Made by a program: the position numbers and the translations under genes
Source: Polynucleobacter yangtzensis
GTDB lineage: Bacteria > Pseudomonadota > Gammaproteobacteria > Burkholderiales > Burkholderiaceae
DNA length: 64,000 nt
Reading direction: 5' to 3'
Assembly: GCF_001595965.1 (NCBI RefSeq)
Contig: NZ_LOJI01000001.1
Coordinates: 340,178 to 404,177 of the forward strand
In this document: positions 19,621-30,393 of the stretch, one piece after another
Layout of the letters: every line of letters starts with the position of its first letter
Position numbering within the stretch: the stretch's first letter is position 1
The notes under the pieces: generated by a model
What the model saw: only the letters and a program-made list of their open reading frames with translations
The model's database searches: none
What the model was told of the DNA's origin: nothing

Positions 19621-20601
19621 ATGCAAACAAATTTGCTCAAGCCAAAGATTATTTCTGTTGAAGCGCTTACCGCCAACCAAGCAAAGGTTGTTATGGAGCC
19701 GTTCGAGCGTGGCTATGGCCACACACTCGGAAATGCATTACGTCGTGTACTGTTGTCCTCGATGGTTGGTTATGCGCCAACTGAAGTAGCTATTGCTGGT
19801 GTTGTTCATGAGTACTCCACATTGGATGGAGTTCAAGAGGACGTAGTAAACCTCTTGTTGAACCTCAAAGGTATCGTATTTAAGTTGCAGTCACGTGACG
19901 AAGTTACTATCAATTTGCGTAAAGAAGGTCCAGGCGTTGTTACTGCAAAAGATATCGATTTGCCACATGATGTAGAAATCATGAATCCTGATCACGTGAT
20001 CGCCCACTTGTCTGCTGGTGGCAAGTTGGACATGCAGATCAAGGTTGAAAAAGGCCGCGGCTATGTTCCAGGTAACGTACGTCAATATAACGACGAAGCT
20101 ACTAAGATCATTGGTCGTATCGTGTTGGATGCTTCATTCAGCCCGGTAAGCCGTGTTAGCTATGCTGTTGAATCTGCTCGTGTTGAGCAACGTACCGACC
20201 TTGATCGTCTCGTAATGACTATCGAAACAAACGGTGTGTTGTCTCCTGAAGAAGCAATTCGTCAAGCAGCTAGCATCTTGGTTGATCAGTTAGTTGTATT
20301 CGCAGCTCTTGAGAGCAGCGAAGTTTCTGGTGATTTGGCACCAAGTCGCTCTTCAATGGTTGATCCAATGTTGATGCGTCCGGTAGATGATCTCGAGTTG
20401 ACAGTTCGCTCTGCAAACTGCTTGAAGGCTGAGAACATTTACTACATCGGTGATTTGATTCAACGTACAGAGAATGAATTGTTGAAGACGCCTAATCTAG
20501 GTCGTAAATCTTTGAATGAAATCAAAGATGTATTGGCGGCTCGTGGCTTAAGTCTTGGCATGAAACTCGAAAGCTGGCCTCCAGCTAACCTCGAGAAATA
20601 A
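19621..20601 (+). CDS. rpoA: RNA polymerase alpha subunit
   Basis: 326 residues. The N-terminal domain (to about 230) dimerises and binds beta and beta'; the C-terminal domain (about 245-326) binds UP-element DNA and activators, with the conserved [21 protein letters not shown] helix including the DNA-contacting Arg, and the [14 protein letters not shown] helix. AAGGAAAAAA precedes the ATG. Conserved rpsD-rpoA-rplQ order. Confidence 0.98.
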   Translation: MQTNLLKPKIISVEALTANQAKVVMEPFERGYGHTLGNALRRVLLSSMVGYAPTEVAIAGVVHEYSTLDGVQEDVVNLLLNLKGIVFKLQSRDEVTINLRKEGPGVVTAKDIDLPHDVEIMNPDHVIAHLSAGGKLDMQIKVEKGRGYVPGNVRQYNDEATKIIGRIVLDASFSPVSRVSYAVESARVEQRTDLDRLVMTIETNGVLSPEEAIRQAASILVDQLVVFAALESSEVSGDLAPSRSSMVDPMLMRPVDDLELTVRSANCLKAENIYYIGDLIQRTENELLKTPNLGRKSLNEIKDVLAARGLSLGMKLESWPPANLEK

Positions 20602-20617
20602 TTAGAAAGGAAGCATC

Positions 20618-21013
20618 ATGCGTCACGGAAACGGCTTACGCAAACTAAACAGAACATCATCACATCGCTTGGCGATGCTGCGCAACATGTCCAATTCACT
20701 TTTGGAGCACGAAGTCATTAAAACGACTTTGCCAAAAGCTAAAGAATTGCGCATGGTTGTTGAGCCTTTGATTACCTTGGGTAAAAAAGATAACTTAGCA
20801 AACCGTCGCTTAGCATTCAATCGCACACGTGATCGCGATATCGTTGCCAAGCTCTTTACAGAACTCGGTCCACGCTACGCAACTCGTCCAGGTGGCTACC
20901 TTCGCATTTTGAAGTTTGGCTTCCGTCATGGTGACAATGCACCAATGGCTTTGGTTGAGTTGGTAGATCGTCCAGAAGTTGATGAAACTGCAGTAGTAGC
21001 TGAAGAGGCTTAA
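20618..21013 (+). CDS. rplQ: 50S ribosomal protein L17
   Basis: 131 residues. L17 sits at the exit-tunnel side of the large subunit. [24 protein letters not shown] is the family N-terminus; the acidic tail after [14 protein letters not shown] is short. GAAAGGAAG precedes the ATG. It ends the long ribosomal block and is followed by a strong terminator. Confidence 0.98.
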   Translation: MRHGNGLRKLNRTSSHRLAMLRNMSNSLLEHEVIKTTLPKAKELRMVVEPLITLGKKDNLANRRLAFNRTRDRDIVAKLFTELGPRYATRPGGYLRILKFGFRHGDNAPMALVELVDRPEVDETAVVAEEA

Positions 21014-21029
21014 GTCTCACGGTTACAGT

Positions 21030-21058
21030 AAAAAGCCAGGCTTCGGTCTGGCTTTTTT
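21030..21058 (+). terminator. Strong Rho-independent terminator after rplQ
   Basis: AAAAAGCCAGGC (21030-21041) pairs with GTCTGGCTTTTT around a UUCG tetraloop closed by C-G (21041-21046), with six T at 21053-21058. This is a textbook terminator closing the alpha cluster; the flanking A-run would also let it work in reverse. Confidence 0.93.
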
Positions 21059-21082
21059 CATTTATCGGGTTATAAATACAGA

Positions 21083-21433
21083 ATGTCTGAAAACGCTACA
21101 GTCAATCCCAGCAAGCTTTTGGTAGTCATTACAAGTCTTCCAAGTCTGGATGCTGCCAAGGGCTTAGCTCGTGCCTTGGTTGAGCAGAATTTGGCAGCTT
21201 GCGTGCAGCTAACTGAGGGCATTCAATCAATTTATCGCTGGGAAGGCAAAATTTGCGAAGAGCAAGAAGTTCTTCTTGCTGCAAAAACTACTGAGCCCAA
21301 GTGGCTTGAGATATTGGCTTTTATTAAAAACGCGCATCCATATGACCTGCCTGAGATTTTGGCATTTGCTCCTGAGCAATATGAAAGACAGTACGGCAAG
21401 TGGGTCGAGTCTGAGGTAAATTCGAAGTCATGA
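21083..21433 (+). CDS. cutA: CutA-type divalent cation tolerance protein
   Basis: 116 residues of the CutA family, small trimeric ferredoxin-like proteins linked genetically to copper and divalent-cation tolerance and, in E. coli, encoded next to dsbD as here. The LVVITSLPSLDAAKGLARALVEQNLAACVQL block and the IYRWEGKICEEQEVLL strand are characteristic. The exact biochemical role is not settled. The stop overlaps the dsbD start (ATGA), so the two are translationally coupled. Confidence 0.93.
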   Translation: MSENATVNPSKLLVVITSLPSLDAAKGLARALVEQNLAACVQLTEGIQSIYRWEGKICEEQEVLLAAKTTEPKWLEILAFIKNAHPYDLPEILAFAPEQYERQYGKWVESEVNSKS

Positions 21434-23106
21434 AATTACATTCATTCTTGGCGAAAATTTTTGCACTCTTGCTGTTCATCTCAGCACAAGTATTTGCTGC
21501 GCAAGATTTCTTGCCGCCAGAAAAAGCATTCCGAGTAGAGGCTACATGGCTAGATAATTCCAATCAAATTGAACTGGAATTTTTACCTGCCAAAGGCTAT
21601 TACATTTATCAAGACTCTTTGAAGTTTCATGCGGGCTCACAGGCTGGGAAGCTAAGTAATATAAGGCCTTCACTGCCACCAGGCATAGAAAAGTTTGATG
21701 AAACTTTTCAGAAAAAATTGCAGGTATATAAAGATCCGTTCTTAGTCTTTTTAGAGATCAAGTCGGTGGCTGGACAGCCCGTTCATTTGGAGGTCACTCT
21801 TCAGGGATGCGCTGAGGCAGGTATTTGCTATCCACCCATGAACCTTAAATTTTTACTGGCTGGACCTGGCGTAAAAGCAGCACCAATTCCAGATGCATTG
21901 GATGGCGTTCCCTCGTCTAGCGTGAAGGCAAATGACCAATTTAGTTTGGCAGATTTATGGCGTGAGCGTGATGACGTTAATGCCATCAGCCGCTTTTTAG
22001 AAAGCACCTCAACCGCGTATTTATTTCTAGCCTTCTTTGTGTTGGGCCTGGCATTGGCATTCACGCCTTGCGTACTTCCTATGCTGCCAATATTATCGAG
22101 CGTTATCTTCGGTACCCAGGGTGGCAAAGCTGTCTCTAAGGGTCGTGCAAGCGCCTTAGCGCTTGCGTACGTCTTAGGTATGGCATTGGTATATGCCTTG
22201 GCTGGCGTACTCATGGCGGCCTTAGGTGGCAGCGTACAGCGCGCCCTGCAAAGCCCTTTTGCGCTCGCCACTTTTGCCTTATTGCTATTAGCTCTATCTG
22301 GCAGTTTATTTGGCTTGTATGATTTACGTCTTCCCCAAACGTGGCATCAGCATGTCGATAGGCTGGCAGGGCGTCAAAAGGGCGGCAGCGTATTTGGTGC
22401 CTTTGCTTTGGGGGGTATTTCCACCCTGGTAGCCAGCCCCTGCATTACAGCTCCTTTAGCAGGCGTTTTAGCCTTTATTGCCCAAACCGGTTCTATGAGT
22501 TTGGGAGCGGGCTTACTCTTTGTGATGGCCTTAGGAATGGGTCTGCCGCTGCTATTTATTGCTGTTGAGGCGCGCATCTTGATTCCATCTACTGGAGTCT
22601 GGATGGTGTGGTTACAGCGTACTTTGGGTGTATTGCTGGTTGCAACAGCGGCTTGGATTGCATCACCATTGCTGCAAACGAATGATGTTGCGGGAGGCGC
22701 AAAAACAGTCAACGGTCAAAGCATTCATCAGGTCGGAGAATTGGCTTTTGTGGTCATTCAGTCGCCGGCGCAGCTTGATGCTCAATTGAGCAAAGCCAAA
22801 GAAGAAAAGAAATTAGTACTCCTCGATTTTTATGCAGACTGGTGTATCAGCTGCAAAGAAATGGAAGTGAATACTTTTGCTAATCCAGAGGTTAGCAAGG
22901 AGCTCAAGCAGTTTGTTTTATTGCAGGCTGACGTTACTACAAATAGCCCGGAGAACCAGGCATTACTTAAGCGCTTTGGATTGTTTGGTCCGCCAGGCAT
23001 TTTGATCTTTGATCAAAATTCTCAAGAGCAAAAAGATCAACGTGTCATTGGTTATATGTCACCGCAGCGTTTTATCGAGCGCTTAAGAAACTCATTGAAG
23101 AACTAA
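21430..23106 (+). CDS. dsbD: Thiol:disulfide interchange protein DsbD
   Basis: 558 residues. Moves electrons from cytoplasmic thioredoxin across the inner membrane to keep periplasmic isomerases and cytochrome c maturation factors reduced. A signal peptide (1-23, ending VFA) leads to the alpha domain with Cys127 and Cys133 (GCAEAGIC). The beta membrane domain has Cys214 (FTPCVLPMLP) and Cys338 (ASPCITAP), and the C-terminal thioredoxin-like gamma domain has the WCISC active site (Cys472, Cys475). All six redox cysteines are present. Coupled to cutA; ends 32 bases before convergent hemB with no terminator seen between. Confidence 0.97.
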   Translation: MKLHSFLAKIFALLLFISAQVFAAQDFLPPEKAFRVEATWLDNSNQIELEFLPAKGYYIYQDSLKFHAGSQAGKLSNIRPSLPPGIEKFDETFQKKLQVYKDPFLVFLEIKSVAGQPVHLEVTLQGCAEAGICYPPMNLKFLLAGPGVKAAPIPDALDGVPSSSVKANDQFSLADLWRERDDVNAISRFLESTSTAYLFLAFFVLGLALAFTPCVLPMLPILSSVIFGTQGGKAVSKGRASALALAYVLGMALVYALAGVLMAALGGSVQRALQSPFALATFALLLLALSGSLFGLYDLRLPQTWHQHVDRLAGRQKGGSVFGAFALGGISTLVASPCITAPLAGVLAFIAQTGSMSLGAGLLFVMALGMGLPLLFIAVEARILIPSTGVWMVWLQRTLGVLLVATAAWIASPLLQTNDVAGGAKTVNGQSIHQVGELAFVVIQSPAQLDAQLSKAKEEKKLVLLDFYADWCISCKEMEVNTFANPEVSKELKQFVLLQADVTTNSPENQALLKRFGLFGPPGILIFDQNSQEQKDQRVIGYMSPQRFIERLRNSLKN

Positions 23107-23138
23107 AGTAGCCATATAACCAACAGGTAAATATTGAA

Positions 23139-24807
<1,669 letters not shown>

Positions 24808-24838
24808 GTCCAGAAGCTATTGTAAAATCACGCAAAAT

Positions 24839-24854
24839 CATGAAATATCTCATG
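24839..24854. promoter_or_regulatory. 16-bp near-palindrome between engB and the cytochrome c gene
   Basis: CATGAAATATCTCATG matches its own reverse complement at all but one pair of positions. It lies in the only divergent gap between engB and the cytochrome c4 gene, where an operator could act on either. No known consensus was recognised. Confidence 0.3.
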
Positions 24855-24921
24855 GTGTTGGGTAAAAGGTTGTAAATGCAGGGCCCAAACACTTTTAGGA
24901 ATTTTTGCCAAGGTAAACATA

Positions 24922-25638
24922 ATGCGTCAAACCTCTCAAATCTCCAAATTAACTGGCTTACGTGCTGGTTTTGCGGCTCTCTCTATTTTCGCCTTGATTG
25001 GCTTTTCTGGCACAGTTTTTGCTGCCGATGCAGCTCCTGCTGCTGAAGCCAAGGCTGCCGTTCCAGGCAAACCAAAAGTCGACGTAGCAGCTGGTGAAGC
25101 TCTGTACTCCAATGGCGATGCATCGCGCGGTGTTACAGCGTGCATCACATGCCACGGCCCTAAGGGTCAAAGTGCAGTTGGAACCTGGCCAAAATTATCT
25201 GCGCAACATGCTGCATACACGGCCAAACAGTTGAAGAACTTCAAAGAAGGTACGCGTGCTAACCCAGTAATGATGGGTATGTCAGCGACCTTAACTGAAC
25301 AAGATATGCAAAATATCTCTGCTTATTTGGCTAAGCAACCTATTTCACAGGGTGTTGCCCAAAATAAGAACACGATTGAGCTAGGTCAAAGCATATATCG
25401 TGGCGGTATTGCAGCAAAAGGTGTTCCAGCATGCGCGGCTTGCCATAGCCCAACTGGTGCCGGTATTCCTGCTCAGTACCCACTCTTAGGTGGTCAATGG
25501 GCCGATTACACAAACTCACAATTGCTCGCGTTCCGTGAAGGTGTTCGTAAAAATAGCAGCCAGATGACTGCGATTGCTACAAAGCTTTCTGATCAAGAAA
25601 TGAAAGCAGTTTCTGATTACATCGCTGGTTTGCATTAA
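24922..25638 (+). CDS. Diheme cytochrome c4
   Basis: 238 residues. An N-terminal signal peptide (hydrophobic 15-35, cleavage near VFAADAA) and two class I cytochrome domains, each with a CxxCH haem site: CITCHG near residue 74 and CAACHS near residue 172, with downstream Met ligands in the M.GMSATLTEQDMQNISAYLA and MTAIATKLSDQEMKAVSDYIA regions. This two-fold repeat is the cytochrome c4 architecture; such proteins carry electrons in the periplasm from the bc1 complex (petA-petB lie at the window end) to cytochrome oxidase. Own transcription unit with a terminator. Confidence 0.92.
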   Translation: MRQTSQISKLTGLRAGFAALSIFALIGFSGTVFAADAAPAAEAKAAVPGKPKVDVAAGEALYSNGDASRGVTACITCHGPKGQSAVGTWPKLSAQHAAYTAKQLKNFKEGTRANPVMMGMSATLTEQDMQNISAYLAKQPISQGVAQNKNTIELGQSIYRGGIAAKGVPACAACHSPTGAGIPAQYPLLGGQWADYTNSQLLAFREGVRKNSSQMTAIATKLSDQEMKAVSDYIAGLH

Positions 25639-25654
25639 GCCAATTTCTTCAAAT

Positions 25655-25683
25655 AAAAAACCCGCTCAAGTAGCGGGTTTTTT
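25655..25683. terminator. Bidirectional terminator between cytochrome c4 and lysA
   Basis: ACCCGCT (25660-25666) pairs with AGCGGGT (25672-25678) around CAAGT, with six A before and six T after, so it can stop transcripts from both converging genes. The same ACCCGCT/AGCGGGT stem recurs in the porin terminator at 59654. Confidence 0.9.
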
Positions 25684-25733
25684 ATTGCCTAAAAATTTTA
25701 CATTGCTATTGCATCATTAAGACTAAGCAATTA

Positions 25734-27032
25734 TTAGTTCGGTAAAGTTTTTTCAGAAGAAAATAAGTCGGCAGTATTTTCACGCGCACGAATGACGTAA
25801 GCATTTTTTCCGTCAACCATAATCTCTGCAGGTTTTGGTCGCGTATTGTAGTTTGAGGCCATCACAAAACCATAAGCACCAGCAGACAGAATAGCAAGAA
25901 GATCGCCTTCCTCTACTGCAAGATGACGATCTCTTCCTAGCCAATCACCAGACTCGCAAACTGGACCAACAATGTCGTAAGTCAACGCTGTTGCTGTTTT
26001 CTTTTGGACGGGCACAATGCCGTGATGTGCTTCATATAAGGCTGGGCGCATTAACTCTGTCATGGCGGCATCGACAATACAGAAGTTCTTTTCAGCGCCT
26101 GGCTTTAGATATTCCACAGTGGTTAAGAGCACGCCAGCATTGCCAACTAAGGATCTGCCTGGCTCAAGGACAACATCTAAATGCCCAAAGCCACGTTCTG
26201 CCACTCGATTTAATAAGGTGTTCGTAAACTCAGTGATATCGGGGGGAGTTTCATCGCTATAAGAAATTCCGAGGCCGCCGCCGAGATCAAGGTGGTGAAT
26301 AACAATGCCCTCTTTTTTCAGTTGCGCTACAAGATCTAAAACTTTATCGAGCGCATCTAGGTAAGGAGCAGTGGTGGTGATTTGTGAACCGATGTGGCAA
26401 TCAATCCCAACAACGTCAATTTGAGCAAGTTGTGAGGCTTCACGATAAGTTTTTAAAACCTCGTGATAAGCGATACCAAATTTATTGCCCTTCAATCCAG
26501 TAGAAATATAAGGATGAGTTTGTGCATCCACATCCGGATTAACACGCAAAGAAATTGGGGCGCGTAGATTCAGTTCGGTAGCAACCTTGTTAATCTTGTG
26601 TAGCTCAGCGATAGATTCAACATTGATACATTTAACGCCAGCCTTTAAGGCTACGCCGATTTCAGATGCGGATTTGCCTACGCCAGCAAATACCAAACTT
26701 TTTGGATCTGCGCCGATGGCCAATGCGCGAGCTAATTCTCCGCCGCTAACCAAGTCAAACCCAGAACCTAGTTTTTTAAAGCAATCGAGCACTGCTAAAT
26801 TACTGTTCGCCTTCATGGCGTAGTGCACGCGCGCACGACGTTTGCCATTAGCGTCTACGCATGCCTTGTCATAAGCCTGATAGGCTTCGGTCAACGCCTT
26901 TTTACTGTAGACATAGAGGGGCGTTCCAAACTCTTTCGCTAGGTCAGCAAGTGGAATTTCTTCGGCATACCAGTTGCCATTACGTTCGGTAAAACCAGAT
27001 AACTGAGGGATTGGAAGTGCTTTACTTGTCAT
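25734..27032 (-). CDS. lysA: Diaminopimelate decarboxylase
   Basis: 432 residues from ATG 27032. A fold-type III PLP enzyme that decarboxylates meso-diaminopimelate to L-lysine, the last step of lysine synthesis. The PLP lysine is Lys74 in VHYAMKANSN; the HIGSQI block and GPVCESGDWLG with the active-site Cys are intact. The frame is open 45 codons further upstream, but that part overlaps the lipoprotein gene and has no LysA similarity. The start overlaps the lptM stop as TAATG, so the two are coupled. Confidence 0.97.
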   Translation of the reverse strand: MTSKALPIPQLSGFTERNGNWYAEEIPLADLAKEFGTPLYVYSKKALTEAYQAYDKACVDANGKRRARVHYAMKANSNLAVLDCFKKLGSGFDLVSGGELARALAIGADPKSLVFAGVGKSASEIGVALKAGVKCINVESIAELHKINKVATELNLRAPISLRVNPDVDAQTHPYISTGLKGNKFGIAYHEVLKTYREASQLAQIDVVGIDCHIGSQITTTAPYLDALDKVLDLVAQLKKEGIVIHHLDLGGGLGISYSDETPPDITEFTNTLLNRVAERGFGHLDVVLEPGRSLVGNAGVLLTTVEYLKPGAEKNFCIVDAAMTELMRPALYEAHHGIVPVQKKTATALTYDIVGPVCESGDWLGRDRHLAVEEGDLLAILSAGAYGFVMASNYNTRPKPAEIMVDGKNAYVIRARENTADLFSSEKTLPN

Positions 27033-27223
27033 TACTTGGCCGTTGAAGAATTGCTTGGACTGGCAGGTGTTTGGGGTGGGTAGAGCTTGCCTTTGGGTTC
27101 TGGCTCTGTAGGGGCAGGCGGAACCGGTGGCACGTTTGGCATATATAGCGGTCCTCTTACCCCACACCCAACAAGGGATAATAAAAGGCTAAGGCAGAGG
27201 GTTCTATTAAGAATCGCTATCAT
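27032..27223 (-). CDS. lptM: LptM-type small lipoprotein (YifL family)
   Basis: 63 residues. A signal peptide with a lipobox ending in LVGC (Cys20), followed by GVRGPLYMP, the hallmark of YifL/LptM (GCG.KGPLY.P), then a proline-rich tail. In E. coli LptM helps LptD, the LPS outer-membrane translocon, mature to its active disulfide form. The gene precedes lysA in many proteobacteria and is coupled to it here by a TAATG overlap. The start ATG is only two bases from the earliest possible divergent cyaY start. The assignment rests on the short motif and synteny. Confidence 0.85.
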   Translation of the reverse strand: MIAILNRTLCLSLLLSLVGCGVRGPLYMPNVPPVPPAPTEPEPKGKLYPPQTPASPSNSSTAK

Positions 27224-27270
27224 GAATGTCTCTAAAACGAATGATTGAATATAGCATGCAGGACTCCACT

Positions 27271-27648
27271 ATGAATCCAAATAATTCAGGCGCAGAAACC
27301 ATTGATGACAAGCAGTTTTATCAATTGGGAAGCCATTTGCTGCATTCTATAGAGGTGGCACTAGAGGCTGCCGATGATGCATTGGATCTGGACTTAGATG
27401 TCGAGCGCCAGGGTGGAAATGTCATCAATATTCGCTTTAAAGATAAAAGCGTCATCGTAGTGAATACACAGCCACCCTTACATGAAATTTGGGTAGCCGC
27501 AAAATCAGGTGGATATCACTATCGTTGGGCTGGCACTATGGCCAAACCTTTGTGGCTGGACACTAAAACTGGCAAAGAGCTTTTAAGTGATTTGTCAGAG
27601 TTTGCTACTGCTCAAGCGGGCGCAGAAATAAAGATTGCCCTAATTTAA
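27271..27648 (+). CDS. cyaY: Frataxin-like iron-sulfur protein CyaY
   Basis: 125 residues from ATG 27271, which has AGGA seven bases upstream; two earlier in-frame ATGs (27226, 27256) lack a ribosome-binding site, and 27226 would leave no room for promoters against divergent lptM. CyaY binds iron and regulates the cysteine desulfurase during Fe-S assembly. The acidic first helix ([20 protein letters not shown]) and the strands [33 protein letters not shown] are diagnostic. Its stop overlaps the convergent aroB stop in the tetranucleotide TTAA. Confidence 0.94.
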   Translation: MNPNNSGAETIDDKQFYQLGSHLLHSIEVALEAADDALDLDLDVERQGGNVINIRFKDKSVIVVNTQPPLHEIWVAAKSGGYHYRWAGTMAKPLWLDTKTGKELLSDLSEFATAQAGAEIKIALI

Positions 27649-28730
27649 GCGGCGCCTGTGTCGCTCAAGGTTTCAATCACTTGGGCATCAGCTACGCTTT
27701 TAATCTGGGCTTTGCCAATCTTTTCTAAAACAACGTAACGGATTTGGCCGCCTTCGGTTTTTTTATCAACCTGCATGAGCTCCATATAACGTTCCGCACC
27801 AAACTTTGGCGGTGTGATTGGTAGATTCATCGACTGGATGATTTTGGTGAGACGTTGGACATCGGCTTCACTGATGTAGTTGAGGCGGCGAGATAAGTCT
27901 GCACCTAAGACCATGCCACAACCAACTGCCTCGCCATGTAGCCATTCGCCATAACCCATGCCTGCTTCAATTGCGTGTCCAAAGGTGTGACCAAAGTTTA
28001 GAGTTGCACGAATGCCGCCTTCTCTTTCATCTGCAGAAACTACTGCAGATTTAATTTCGCATGAGCGTAACACTGCATGACCCATTGCTTCTGTGTCGCA
28101 AGCGAGTAAAGGTGTTGCATTGGCTTCAATCCAATCCAAAAATTGAGCGTCTGCAATAGCACCATGTTTCACTACTTCTGCAAGACCAGCAGAGAGCTCA
28201 CGTGGAGGTAAGGTCTTTAATGTATTCAGATCTGCAATCACAGCCGCCGGCTGATGAAAGGCGCCGATCATGTTTTTACCAAGAGGGTGGTTGATGCCGG
28301 TCTTGCCGCCCACTGAAGAATCCACCTGAGCAAGCAAAGTGGTCGGCACTTGAATAAAGCGAATGCCACGCATGAAGCTAGCCGCAGCAAACCCAGTCAT
28401 GTCACCAATGACTCCACCACCCAAAGCAACCAACATGGTTTGGCGATCAGCGCCAAACTTCAAGAGATCATCAAAAATAAGCTGAAGGTTTTTCCAGTCC
28501 TTGTATGACTCGCCATCAGGCAAGACGATCGTTCTAACAGGCTTTCCAAAAGCATTCAGGGTCTTGGTCAGGCGCTCAGCATAGAGTGGGGCAACCGTAG
28601 TGTTGCTGACGATATAAATCGAAGTTGCTTTTTCGCAGGCACTAAATAAGTTTGGCTGATCAATGAGGTCTGTGCCAATATAAATTGGATAACTGCGATT
28701 ACCTAGATCAACTTCAAGTGTTTTCATCAT
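27645..28730 (-). CDS. aroB: 3-dehydroquinate synthase
   Basis: 361 residues from the tandem ATG at 28730/28727. It converts DAHP to 3-dehydroquinate, the second step of the shikimate pathway, using NAD and a divalent metal. The [20 protein letters not shown] nucleotide block, [11 protein letters not shown] motif and metal ligands in [12 protein letters not shown] are present. A TTG start at 28760 would overlap the aroK stop and add an unrelated leader. Sits 13 bases after aroK in the conserved secretin-aroK-aroB order. Confidence 0.96.
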   Translation of the reverse strand: MMKTLEVDLGNRSYPIYIGTDLIDQPNLFSACEKATSIYIVSNTTVAPLYAERLTKTLNAFGKPVRTIVLPDGESYKDWKNLQLIFDDLLKFGADRQTMLVALGGGVIGDMTGFAAASFMRGIRFIQVPTTLLAQVDSSVGGKTGINHPLGKNMIGAFHQPAAVIADLNTLKTLPPRELSAGLAEVVKHGAIADAQFLDWIEANATPLLACDTEAMGHAVLRSCEIKSAVVSADEREGGIRATLNFGHTFGHAIEAGMGYGEWLHGEAVGCGMVLGADLSRRLNYISEADVQRLTKIIQSMNLPITPPKFGAERYMELMQVDKKTEGGQIRYVVLEKIGKAQIKSVADAQVIETLSDTGAA

Positions 28731-28743
28731 ATTGCCAATGTAT

Positions 28744-29268
28744 TTATGCGGAGAGTTCAAGTTGCATGATTAAGGTGTTAACCAGTTGATTAACACTCGG
28801 TTTACCAGTTTCAATCACGTGGTCAGCAATTTCACGATAGAGAGGATCGCGAATAGCGTACAAGTTCTCTAGTATTTTTTTGGCGTCACCATTTTTAAGA
28901 AGTGGGCGACCTTCGCCACCTTTAGTGCGGTGCCATAGTTCAATCGGATTGGCGTGTAAGTAGATAACAGTTCCATGCTCACTGAGTGCTTGGCGATTTT
29001 CTGGCAAGAGAATAGCGCCTCCGCCAGTTGCCAAAATGATATCGTTTTCAGAGGTGATTTCGCGAATTGCTTGAGCCTCGCGTCTGCGAAAACCTTCTTC
29101 GCCTTCCATTTCAAATATGACAGGAATTTTTACGCCGCAGCGCTCTTCGATGACGTGATCGGCATCTAGAAATCGACGCCCTAATTTTTTTGCTAAAACT
29201 TTACCGACGGTCGACTTCCCGGCGCCCATGAGGCCGATCAGAAAGATATTGTTTGTCGAAGAGTTCAC
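28744..29268 (-). CDS. aroK: Shikimate kinase
   Basis: 174 residues. Phosphorylates shikimate at the 3-OH using ATP. The Walker [12 protein letters not shown] (near residues 12-22), the shikimate-binding [13 protein letters not shown]...GE..FR block, the GGGA segment and the R-containing lid (GGEGRPLL) are intact. Twelve bases downstream of the short secretin gene on the same strand, as pilQ-aroK are arranged in most proteobacteria, and just ahead of aroB. Confidence 0.97.
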   Translation of the reverse strand: MNSSTNNIFLIGLMGAGKSTVGKVLAKKLGRRFLDADHVIEERCGVKIPVIFEMEGEEGFRRREAQAIREITSENDIILATGGGAILLPENRQALSEHGTVIYLHANPIELWHRTKGGEGRPLLKNGDAKKILENLYAIRDPLYREIADHVIETGKPSVNQLVNTLIMQLELSA

Positions 29269-29280
29269 CCTTCGATTTTA

Positions 29281-30393
29281 TTAGGGTTTATCGAGAACGG
29301 TCGGAGTTAAAAAGACTAACAATTCAGTTTTGTCTTGTAATTTGGATTTATGGCGGAAAAAATGGCCAATTAGCGGTATATCCCCTAATAAAGGGATTTT
29401 GACTTCATCCTCTCGCTCGGTGGTTTGGAATATGCCGCCAATGATCGCTGTTCCACCATTCTCAACTGTGACCTCGGAACTGAGGCTTTTGGTATCAATC
29501 GCATAGCCCTGCTCTGTTTTCATGCCTACCGTGTCTTTGTTGATGCCTACCAGCATTGAAATCTTTCCATCTGGATGAATTTTGGGAAGAACTTCAAGTC
29601 TTAAATTGGCTTTTCTAAATTGCAATTTGCTGCCATTTTGATTGGAGGTTTGATAGGGGAGTTCGGTACCTTGCTCAATCGTGGCCTTTACTTGGTCGCC
29701 TGTCATGATTCGGGGATTGGAAAGAATTTTTCCTTGACCCTCAGATTCCAGGGCAGATAGTTCTGCCTGAAGAATGCGGCTCCCATTTTTCGAGACTAAG
29801 GTTGCAGCTATGGTTGCTGGATTAAAGCCGCTTAATCCAGCGCCAGCTAAATCCATACTGCCAACTAGCTTTTGATCGCCTTCCCCATTTGCTTGATACC
29901 CCAGCTTGACCCCCAGTTCTTTAGCAAAGCGTTCATCCGCCTCCACAATGCGAGCTTCTATCAGAATCTGCCTTGGGCTATTGATGTGATCACCACCAAA
30001 AGGTAGCGCAGCATCCTCACGACGAAACTTCTGAAAGGCCTGGATTTCTGCATGGGGCCCAATCCAATAGATATCGCCATTACGAACGAGCCTCAAGCCG
30101 CGACTGGCAAGAATGGAATGGAGTGCAGTCTGCCAGGGAGTCTTGTTGAGGTCGACTGAAATCTTCCCCTTAATCGACTCGCTTAATAAAAAATTGGTGT
30201 TACCCAATTTAGCCAAAACCTGCAAAAGATCTCTTATTTCAATGTCAGTAAATTGCAGACTAATTGGACTCAGAAAATGATTTTGTGAGTCTGAGTTACC
30301 ACCCGCTAGATTGGGTGAAAGCAGCATGAATAGCGCTAGCGAAAAGCAGACTCTATTGAAGTATTTTTGGAGGCGATGAATGCAGGGGTTCAT
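29281..30393 (-). CDS. Short PilQ-like secretin (N0 domain plus secretin core only)
   Basis: 370 residues; typical PilQ is about 700. A signal sequence (hydrophobic 14-30) is followed by an N0/STN domain (43-113, with LQFTDIEIRDLLQVLAKLGNTN and the PilQ-type TPWQTALHSILASRGL..RNGDIYWIGP). About 25 residues later comes a complete secretin core (140-368) with RQILIEARIVEADERFAKELGV, VENGGTAIIGGI and PLLGDIPLIGHFFR. AMIN domains and the N1 domain (RTNTLIVTD type) are missing. The reading frame is intact and the pore-forming motifs are conserved, so it is probably functional. Located at the pilQ position before aroK; overlaps the upstream partner gene by ATGA. Confidence 0.85.
   Translation of the reverse strand: MNPCIHRLQKYFNRVCFSLALFMLLSPNLAGGNSDSQNHFLSPISLQFTDIEIRDLLQVLAKLGNTNFLLSESIKGKISVDLNKTPWQTALHSILASRGLRLVRNGDIYWIGPHAEIQAFQKFRREDAALPFGGDHINSPRQILIEARIVEADERFAKELGVKLGYQANGEGDQKLVGSMDLAGAGLSGFNPATIAATLVSKNGSRILQAELSALESEGQGKILSNPRIMTGDQVKATIEQGTELPYQTSNQNGSKLQFRKANLRLEVLPKIHPDGKISMLVGINKDTVGMKTEQGYAIDTKSLSSEVTVENGGTAIIGGIFQTTEREDEVKIPLLGDIPLIGHFFRHKSKLQDKTELLVFLTPTVLDKP

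Noticed and set aside
21083-21433. cutA product as a nitrogen regulatory PII protein
   Set aside because: Similar fold, but the sequence has CutA signatures and lacks the PII T-loop and its uridylylated Tyr; dsbD adjacency also supports CutA.
27033-27167. 45-codon upstream extension of lysA
   Set aside because: It covers the lptM lipoprotein gene in another frame; ATG 27032 fits the family length and is coupled to lptM by TAATG.
29281-30393. Secretin gene as a truncated pseudogene of pilQ
   Set aside because: Signal peptide, N0, complete secretin core and the correct C-terminus are all in one frame; the missing parts are whole internal or N-terminal domains, not a broken end.
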